Positions 1-6,600 of a DNA stretch of 37,834 nt are shown piece after piece; the stretch's first letter is position 1, and every line of letters begins with the position of its first letter. Source of the stretch: Clostridia bacterium (lineage in GTDB: Bacteria > Bacillota > Clostridia > TANB77 > CAG-465); the NCBI GenBank assembly GCA_028692955.1, contig JAQUWH010000005.1, forward strand, positions 68,615 to 106,448, given 5' to 3'. The position numbers were made by a program, and so were the translations under genes. The notes beneath the pieces are model-generated. The model saw only the letters and a list, made by a program, of their open reading frames with translations, ran no database searches and had not been told where the DNA came from.

Positions 1-1789
1 CATATTCTCCATCTACAAAGTTAACAATATCTTTGTAAGTATAATTACCATTACGAGTCATATGACCAAAATATTCAACTGCATTATCCATAAAGGAATC
101 TAGTTTTCCATTAATATCTTTTGCTTTTCTATAGTCATTATTATAACTAAACTTTTTTTCTAAAGGAATACATTCCGTGATTCTTTCAATATATCTAGTA
201 CCATCTACTCCTCTTTTTAAATGTATATCAAAGTTGATAACTTGTACAACCTGTACTTCTGCAACATTTTCAGAATTAAACATTCCTATTTTTAATAGTG
301 AGTTTCTAAGCGCAGTAATTAAGTTAGGGAATGTTTTAGCATGGTGAGTAAACAAAGTAAACTTTGAGGCAACCTGTGCCATTTGAATCATCCAAGCAGC
401 AACTGGATCAGTTGCAACTTCTCCAAGGATGTTAACACCACCATCTGTTTTCTTTTGAACGTCTAGACCTTCTTGTCCAGTGATCGTATCTGTTTCTCTT
501 AATGACAAGATGTTATGATATGGGTAAATTTTTCTTAAGTGCAATTCGAATGCAGTTTCCTGTACACGAATCGTAATCGTTGGATATAAATATTTCATAA
601 CAGCCATTAGAAGTGTTGTTTTACCACAACCTTGCTCACCTGTTATCGCAGTTACTCTTGCTCCTCTTATTAAATATTTAAGTAATTCAATAACATTTTC
701 TTTATTTTTATGAATCAATAATTGCTCTGGTGAAATAAGCGTAGGTGGAGCAAATTTTCTTACGAAAAATGCCCAAGATTCAGAAAAGTTTGGTCTAAGT
801 ACAACGACACGGGAACCATCTTTCATTTCATTGATTTTGTAACCAACTGATTCAGATAATTGTCCTGGATTATTGTATTTATATATATTTTGACAAACTC
901 TTTTTAATTCTGCTTCACTTCCAAAAGAAAGGAAGGATAAATACGTAGCTTTACCTTTATAGAATATCCATACGCTATCGTATGACATTGGCATTTTTCT
1001 GCCTTTCATTTGTTCTATATAATCATCCATATCAGATAATTGGTCTAGGAATGAAGGAGGTATACCTGATACGCCACCAGATACGCCATCAATATTCATA
1101 TCCCTGATATCATCTACTACACTATAGCCTTTATATTCTTGATATATTCTTTGTACTACTATTTCAAGTTTATCATCAAAACTTAACGTATCTTCTGATA
1201 TTTCTGTAGCAAAAATATTTCTAATTTCGTCATCTGTAATAACGTAAGACGAAACCTCTGGATCAAACTCATACTTTGGAAAATCCAAGTTATATTTTGT
1301 GATAAATTGAGTTAATGCTTCCGCTTTGTATGCCTTTTTGTATACATGCATCAATATTTCAAATTTATCTTGTGAAGTAAGAGCTTCAACATCATCAAAT
1401 GGTATTGCATTATTGATGTTATAGGCATTTACTTTATAGTTGTTTCTTAACAAGTCAAACATAAGAGTTTTTACATACTTCTTATCACTTTTGTCAGCAT
1501 AACCTGCTCCACGTAAAGCCTTTTTCAACTCATATTTAACATTCTTTCTTCTTTCAAATTCTTCTTCAGATAATGCAAGGTCATATAAGTTCATTCTTGT
1601 AATTTCGTCGAATTGTTTCTTTATATAATCTTTCATTTTCTCAACACTATATTTTTCTTTTTCTCTTGATAAGTCCGTTAAATTGTTTTCTTTTTTTTCT
1701 GTTTTCTTTACTTTGTAAACAAAGAAAGTAACAACAAAACCGATTAACAGAATGATCAGTAGTAAGTTAAATATAAACGCAACTGTCAT
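1..1789 (-). CDS. cpaF: CpaF/TadA-family secretion ATPase, partial (C-terminus beyond the window)
   Basis: Hexameric type II/IV secretion ATPase expected to power assembly of a Tad/Flp-type pilus at the inner face of the membrane. The frame opens at ATG 1789 behind a GAGGTGATATA ribosome binding site and stays open to base 1, giving 596 visible codons. The Walker A motif GEQGCGKTT lies at residues 384-392, followed by family signatures LRETD (Asp-box region), GGVNILGEV (Walker B region) and the TLFTHHAKT stretch. Unusually for this normally soluble family, residues 4-27 form a strongly hydrophobic segment followed by lysines, so the protein looks membrane-anchored at its N-terminus. A long helical region without a recognised domain separates this segment from the ATPase core. 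It lies 21 bp downstream of the TadZ-like gene and is the last visible gene of the operon. The family call is firm; the anchor is read from sequence only. Confidence 0.9.
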   Translation of the reverse strand, partial: MTVAFIFNLLLIILLIGFVVTFFVYKVKKTEKKENNLTDLSREKEKYSVEKMKDYIKKQFDEITRMNLYDLALSEEEFERRKNVKYELKKALRGAGYADKSDKKYVKTLMFDLLRNNYKVNAYNINNAIPFDDVEALTSQDKFEILMHVYKKAYKAEALTQFITKYNLDFPKYEFDPEVSSYVITDDEIRNIFATEISEDTLSFDDKLEIVVQRIYQEYKGYSVVDDIRDMNIDGVSGGVSGIPPSFLDQLSDMDDYIEQMKGRKMPMSYDSVWIFYKGKATYLSFLSFGSEAELKRVCQNIYKYNNPGQLSESVGYKINEMKDGSRVVVLRPNFSESWAFFVRKFAPPTLISPEQLLIHKNKENVIELLKYLIRGARVTAITGEQGCGKTTLLMAVMKYLYPTITIRVQETAFELHLRKIYPYHNILSLRETDTITGQEGLDVQKKTDGGVNILGEVATDPVAAWMIQMAQVASKFTLFTHHAKTFPNLITALRNSLLKIGMFNSENVAEVQVVQVINFDIHLKRGVDGTRYIERITECIPLEKKFSYNNDYRKAKDINGKLDSFMDNAVEYFGHMTRNGNYTYKDIVNFVDGEY

Positions 1790-1810
1790 TATATCACCTC
1801 TTTATACCAT

Positions 1811-2627
1811 TTAATTATCTCTTAATTTTGCCATTTCGAATATTTTTTCTACAATTTCATTTGTTTGTAAAATAAACTGTCCGTTATAATCTTTAGGATC
1901 TGCATTAATATTTCTATAGAAGAAATCAACAACATTTCCCATATTACAAGCATCCGCAAAAAGGAAGTTATGCGGTACTGCATATAACATATCTTTTATT
2001 TTGTATTTTAGACGTATATTAGAAAGATTAAATCTTGACTTTGGTTCATAATCTGCAATTACTAAAATTTTATTTTTATCTTTTAATTCTTCCATAGTAT
2101 TTACTTTATCAAAAAACTCTTCAAATTTAACTTCATCTTGATTTGTTACACATACTACAATTTCAGCGTCTGCTAATGTATCTTTTATATATTGTTCGTT
2201 TTGTCCTTTTGGTAAATCAACAAAAACAACATCATATATTTCAGCAGCTTTTCTTGTAATATATGGAAAATTATTGACTAAATCTCTATATCCATCTGGA
2301 TCTTTTGAAGTCATACCATACAAAACATCCAATCTGCCTTTTAATACTGGCTTTGCATAATTTTGTATCGCATCAGAAGTTAGTTTATTACTTGTTACAA
2401 GTCTAATAAGTGCACTAACGCCTAAGTTTGAGTTCTCTAATACACCACTTTGCTTTAATTGGTCATATGCAGTAAAGGATGCCTCTACTTTTTTTGAATT
2501 ATAATTTCCTTGCATTAGCAAGCAACTTGTCTTATGTACAATCCCCATTAGAGTACTAACGGCTATTGCAGTATGTGTATTACCGAGTCATTGCTACATC
2601 TGGGCTCCAAAATACGATTCTTGCCAT
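1811..2627 (-). CDS. TadZ/CpaE-like ParA-family ATPase, frameshifted after codon 14
   Basis: Probable pilus-localisation ATPase of the TadZ/CpaE group. Translation should start at ATG 2627: it overlaps the preceding stop (TAATG) and sits behind AAAGGAGGAAAG. From there the frame reads MARIVFWSPDVAMT and then hits TAA at 2582-2580. Removing one base (the C read on the minus strand at 2585) joins it to the downstream frame, giving MTGNTHTAIAVS, a deviant P-loop of the kind found in this family, and then 245 more residues with VFVDLPKG (Walker B-like) and VVCVTNQDE. The next in-frame ATG, at 2548, lacks a ribosome binding site. The gene is therefore broken, misassembled, or read by frameshifting. 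It sits between the MinD-like gene and cpaF, as expected for a Tad operon. Confidence 0.75.
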
Positions 2628-3334
2628 TAGTCTTTCCTCCTTTTAATTTCCTTTAATACTTCTTTTGAAGTAACATCATCTATAATTTCAGAAGTAATAT
2701 CAGCAATGGTACTAGTATATATTTTACTATGCTTTTTAAGTCCAATGATCCCACTAAATTGTGAATCAATATTTGCTAATTTATCTGTCTCTTCATCTGG
2801 AATTTCATAAGATGGTTCTTGCCAATTAATGTTATAATCTTCAACTTGCTTTTCAAAATAATCTTCAGCAGCTCTAGACATAAATCCTTTATGTAAGACT
2901 TTCGTCATCTTAATTTCATCCTGATTATATACTCTAATTGCTTTTACAATATCTCTATCTTTAGCAGTTGATAAAACGCTAGTAGTCATAAAGAAGTACA
3001 TTTTATCAATGCCTCTTGTTCTAAAAAACTCATATGATTTAGGACTATCCATATCAATTAATATATAATCATATAACCCTATATTGATACCCTGATCACA
3101 CATATAATTTTCAATATCATGCATACTATCAAATCCAACAGCAAAGTCTATACTATTGTATTGGGTTACATACGCTTTTCCTATGTTGTTTAAGGCTGGG
3201 ACTATATATTTTAATTTTCTATCTAATGTAGCATCCACAACTAAAACAGATTTGTTCATGATATTAATTGTCTTTGCTAAATTGATAACAAAATCATATT
3301 TTTCCATATATCCTATTAATCCAATTACTGGCAT
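2627..3334 (-). CDS. ParA/MinD-like protein with degenerate P-loop, second TadZ-like subunit
   Basis: A 235-residue protein with the outline of a SIMIBI-class ATPase: an N-terminal IGLIGYMEKYDFVINLAKTI where the Walker A loop should be, SVLVVDAT (strand 2), YDYILIDMDSP (Walker B-like), and a C-terminal tail of about 60 residues rich in acidic and basic residues. The glycine-rich GKT core of the P-loop is absent, so nucleotide hydrolysis is doubtful. It begins at ATG 3334 after GGAGGAAAAAAT, 31 bp downstream of the CpaB-like gene, and is coupled by TAATG overlap to the TadZ-like gene. Its position between cpaB and the TadZ-like ATPase suggests a partner that pairs with the latter. Family placement rests on fold pattern and context, not on intact motifs. 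Confidence 0.6.
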   Translation of the reverse strand: MPVIGLIGYMEKYDFVINLAKTINIMNKSVLVVDATLDRKLKYIVPALNNIGKAYVTQYNSIDFAVGFDSMHDIENYMCDQGINIGLYDYILIDMDSPKSYEFFRTRGIDKMYFFMTTSVLSTAKDRDIVKAIRVYNQDEIKMTKVLHKGFMSRAAEDYFEKQVEDYNINWQEPSYEIPDEETDKLANIDSQFSGIIGLKKHSKIYTSTIADITSEIIDDVTSKEVLKEIKRRKD

Positions 3335-3364
3335 ATTTTTTCCTCCTAAGTTAATCTATTCTTA

Positions 3365-4396
3365 TTATATAGTTCCATTAATTAATTGATCTCTTTGATT
3401 CTTTTGTGAACTAATTGCATTTTGTGATCCAGAAACTACACCACCGTATTTTTCTTGATTTTTACTTTCATAATCAGTAATAGAATTTTCGATATTTGCT
3501 CTAGCTTCATCAGATAATTTATTTTTAGCTTGTTCTACAATATCTGCATTGTTCTTGATTAAATTCATTACTTGTTTATTTGGTTGATAATTTTCAGTTG
3601 TTCTTGTCACAGTAGTTGCAAAGTTTTTGTAATCTTTAATTAGTCCAAATAATATAGTAGTAAGTTCTGTTTCAGTAGCAGTTTGTATTTTTGTCATTTG
3701 CTTTTTAATTTGTTCAGAGACGTAACCTTGTGCTTTGACAGCAGCATCATCGTTTACTTTTATTTGAGCATCTTGATCTACATATTTTGTAGCATACAAT
3801 TTTGTACCCTGTTCTAAGAAAGAATCTACAGTAGCAGCATTTAATAGTAATCTCTCATCTTCTCCAAGTTGTAACCACATAGTTTCGCCTTCGATTCTTT
3901 TTACTTTCTTTTGTGCTAAAACAATATAGTCAGTTCCGTTAGGGAACATTATTCTAATATCCACGCTATCATTTTCTTGTAAATCACTTGGCATTAAAAC
4001 AGTATTGATTTCTTGACTTCTGATATCTGAAGCCATAATTTCAGTCGTAAGCATAGTCTCTGTAAGAGGTACACTTGCTGCAATACTGTATTTTGCAACC
4101 TTACCTATTACTTCTCCAGCAGAAGTAAACGCACCAGAAGGCACAGTATTAATGTGCACTCTTGTTACGTCAGTAACCATGTCTTCCGTAATAACTTCAC
4201 CTTGCACTACGTCTTTTGTAAGCATAGTAACCGGTTTAGTAAAATTAGCTAAATACTTCTTATTAGTACCATCCTCATATGATTTTATGGTACTAATTGA
4301 CCACCATATGGTAAGACCAATTCCTACAACCCCAATGCCTATACCGATTATAATTCCTTGCATCATTTTCTTTTTAATTTGACTCATTCCTATCAT
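3365..4396 (-). CDS. cpaB: CpaB/RcpC-like SAF-domain pilus assembly protein
   Basis: Membrane-anchored periplasm- or wall-facing component of a Tad/Flp pilus. After a lysine cluster, one hydrophobic helix (about residues 9-32, glycine/isoleucine rich) is followed by a SAF domain at roughly residues 50-115 containing LTKDVVQGEVITEDMV and VPSGAFTSAGEVIGKVAKYSI. A middle beta-rich part follows (MPSDLQENDSVDIRIMFPNG, the usual CpaB continuation), then a helical C-terminal third without a known domain. An ATG at 4405 lies one base from the GGAGG and is too close to be used; ATG 4396, ten bases from it, is the likelier start (343 residues). It is the first gene of the visible pilus cluster, with cpaF last. 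Confidence 0.8.
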   Translation of the reverse strand: MIGMSQIKKKMMQGIIIGIGIGVVGIGLTIWWSISTIKSYEDGTNKKYLANFTKPVTMLTKDVVQGEVITEDMVTDVTRVHINTVPSGAFTSAGEVIGKVAKYSIAASVPLTETMLTTEIMASDIRSQEINTVLMPSDLQENDSVDIRIMFPNGTDYIVLAQKKVKRIEGETMWLQLGEDERLLLNAATVDSFLEQGTKLYATKYVDQDAQIKVNDDAAVKAQGYVSEQIKKQMTKIQTATETELTTILFGLIKDYKNFATTVTRTTENYQPNKQVMNLIKNNADIVEQAKNKLSDEARANIENSITDYESKNQEKYGGVVSGSQNAISSQKNQRDQLINGTI

Positions 4397-4502
4397 TTGT
4401 ATCATACCTCCAAAATTAATCTTAATTACTAAAAAGTATATCTCCTTTTATGAAAAAAAGCAATCGTTTTTATGGTCAAAATCCCCTCAAAAAACATTTG
4501 TT

Positions 4503-4552
4503 AAAAAAATGAAATATAAGTGTAATATTTTTGAAATATCACACTTATATTT
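4503..4552 (-). terminator. Rho-independent terminator after the carboxypeptidase gene
   Basis: A hairpin with arms 4512-4530 and 4534-4552 (one mismatch, three-base loop) is followed on the minus strand by ATTTTTTTAA. It lies just past the stop codon at 4571 and separates the carboxypeptidase gene from the pilus operon. Confidence 0.8.
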
Positions 4553-4570
4553 TGATATATTAATACATTT

Positions 4571-5839
4571 TTATACATTTATTTCTGATAACTCAACATT
4601 AAACAAGAAGATACGAAACAGTTCCTTTAAATAATCTAAAAAGTTAGAGTTACTAATATCATTTAAAACAATTAAGTCTTTTTCTCCCAGAACTTCACTA
4701 GTATTCTTGTCAAGAACTTGTATTTTTCCTACAGGTGTATTAGCTTTAATGGGAGCACTAATGGCATCGTTATATTCAATCACTTCTTGTGTTTCCACTT
4801 TGCTTCCTTTATTTTTTAGTACAGTGACATCCTCTCCAATGGCTATTTGAGCGGTATCAGTAATACATTTATTGATTATTTTATCCTCAATAACTGCATC
4901 TTTTTCATATATATTTTGTATTTCAAAGTTAGAAAAAGCGTAGTTTAATAATTGTGTGGATTCTTCTGCTCTGATATCTGAACTTGGTGCTCTCATGACT
5001 ACTGCTAGAAATGTGGTTCCATTTCTTGTAGCAGTGGATGCTAGATTAAATAAAGCTTGTGATGTTGAGCCAGTCTTTAAACCATTTGCTCCATCATAGA
5101 ATCTGATTAGCTTATTTGTATTAGTAAGACCAAAAGTCCCATCTCTTAATGTATCCATCCAAATTGAAGTAAATTTTAAGATATCTGGATGTTTAACAAT
5201 TAATTCTCTTGACATGATTGAAATATCCTTTGCAGTTGTATAATGTCCTTCTTCATCTATTCCATGAGAATTTTTAAAACTAGTATTCTCCATGCCAAGT
5301 TCTTTTGCTTTTTCATTCATTTTTTTAACAAAATTTTCCTGACTACCTGCGATATGTTCAGCCATTGCAACTGTTACATCATTAGCGGACACCACACAAA
5401 TAGCTTTAAGACAGTCTTCAACCGTTAATTCTTCTCCTACTTTAAACCATATTTGTGAACCACCCATTTTGGATGCAGTTGCACTACATTTAATTTTATC
5501 TGTATAAGCAAGTTTACCCTCATCAATTTGTTCCATAATCAAAAGTAGGCTCATAATTTTTGTAACAGAAGCAGGCAATAATTTTTCATTCTCATTATTT
5601 GCATAAAGAACAGTACCTGTACTCGGTTCAATCAATATTTGAGAAACAGACTGAAACTTAAACTCTGGTGGAGTTAAATTAACAGATGTACTAATACTAC
5701 TTTCAGCAGAAGAAATTTTTTTGGTTTTATTGTTAGTACTTTCCTTTGTCTTATATAGATAGGTCGTTGCAAAAATCTGACTGGAAGTGACTACTATCAC
5801 TAAAACAAATAGCACGATTTTTTTTATTAATTTATCCAT
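4571..5839 (-). CDS. D-alanyl-D-alanine carboxypeptidase (DacF/PBP5 type, peptidase S11)
   Basis: Penicillin-binding protein that removes the terminal D-Ala from peptidoglycan stem peptides outside the membrane. An N-terminal signal sequence or anchor (residues 5-27) precedes the catalytic domain, which carries all three serine-enzyme motifs: SVTK at 91-94 (nucleophile S91), SAN at 151-153 and KTG at 255-257. A PBP5 C-terminal beta domain follows (about 315-395), and the protein ends in an amphipathic stretch (LDYLKELFRIFLFNVEL) like the membrane-binding helix of PBP5. Length (422) is normal for the family. ATG 5839 follows GAGGTGAATT. It is transcribed alone, with its own terminator. DacF and DacB of sporulating bacteria belong to this family; which paralogue this is cannot be settled from sequence. 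Confidence 0.93.
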   Translation of the reverse strand: MDKLIKKIVLFVLVIVVTSSQIFATTYLYKTKESTNNKTKKISSAESSISTSVNLTPPEFKFQSVSQILIEPSTGTVLYANNENEKLLPASVTKIMSLLLIMEQIDEGKLAYTDKIKCSATASKMGGSQIWFKVGEELTVEDCLKAICVVSANDVTVAMAEHIAGSQENFVKKMNEKAKELGMENTSFKNSHGIDEEGHYTTAKDISIMSRELIVKHPDILKFTSIWMDTLRDGTFGLTNTNKLIRFYDGANGLKTGSTSQALFNLASTATRNGTTFLAVVMRAPSSDIRAEESTQLLNYAFSNFEIQNIYEKDAVIEDKIINKCITDTAQIAIGEDVTVLKNKGSKVETQEVIEYNDAISAPIKANTPVGKIQVLDKNTSEVLGEKDLIVLNDISNSNFLDYLKELFRIFLFNVELSEINV

Positions 5840-5979
5840 AATTCACCTCAAAAAAACACATAATACGATGTATTACTACATTATATTACGTGTTTACTAA
5901 ATTATGATTTATATTAATAACATTTAATTGTTATGTATTTATAATAATATACCAAATTGTCTAATATATAACAATAAAT

Positions 5980-6540
5980 TCAATCGTCTGTTCTATTAAG
6001 ATCCCTATTTAATCTTTCAAAATAGCTAAAACAAAATTTATCTAATCTTTCTTTTTCTAAAATTATATTTTTCATAATAGCCTCTGATACAGTACATGCT
6101 AAATTGTATTGCTTTCTTGTAATTTCTCCTAATCTCATTGCATCCTCAAGCTCATCTTGATCTAATAAAATTAGAGTATCTTGATTAGTAAGAACTACAT
6201 CCAAAAACAAATCATAAAAATATGGTTCTATATGATCACTAATAATATTTTCTGCTGTTATATCGATATAGTATTGAATAAATTCTTTTTTCTCATTGTA
6301 TACTGCTGTAATCCAGTAATTGGTATTTTTTAAACCTATTTGTAGCCAATAGAAATTCCTGTCAGCGATTTTTATCGGAGTAGTATTAGGATATTTTTGG
6401 ATAAGTGGTTCCACAATATCTTTTATATGTATTAAACTTGAAACTCCAATTTTTTTATTAGCTTCTATTATGTCGCATTGTATATACTCCTTATTTAACA
6501 CTCTTTTCCAATTTATTTTGGACATATACTTTTTTTCCAT
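5980..6540 (-). CDS. DUF402-family protein, possible nucleoside tri-/diphosphate hydrolase
   Basis: The 186-residue protein matches the DUF402 pattern (relatives FomD and the staphylococcal Ntdp nucleotidases): a beta-barrel core with NFYWLQIGLKNTNYWITAVYN and YYIDIT, then the acidic cluster FYDLFLDVVL and LILLDQDELEDAM, whose aspartates coordinate metal in characterised members. A C-terminal helix rich in charged residues closes it. ATG 6540 has AAGGAG seven bases upstream. It lies 60 bp downstream of the IleRS-like gene on the same strand and is probably co-transcribed with it. The specific substrate is unknown; hydrolase activity is inferred from the family. Confidence 0.75.
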   Translation of the reverse strand: MEKKYMSKINWKRVLNKEYIQCDIIEANKKIGVSSLIHIKDIVEPLIQKYPNTTPIKIADRNFYWLQIGLKNTNYWITAVYNEKKEFIQYYIDITAENIISDHIEPYFYDLFLDVVLTNQDTLILLDQDELEDAMRLGEITRKQYNLACTVSEAIMKNIILEKERLDKFCFSYFERLNRDLNRTDD

Positions 6541-6600
6541 TATTTTCTCCTTGAAAACTATAACAACTTAATCGATTTATTAAACTTTATTCTTATTATA

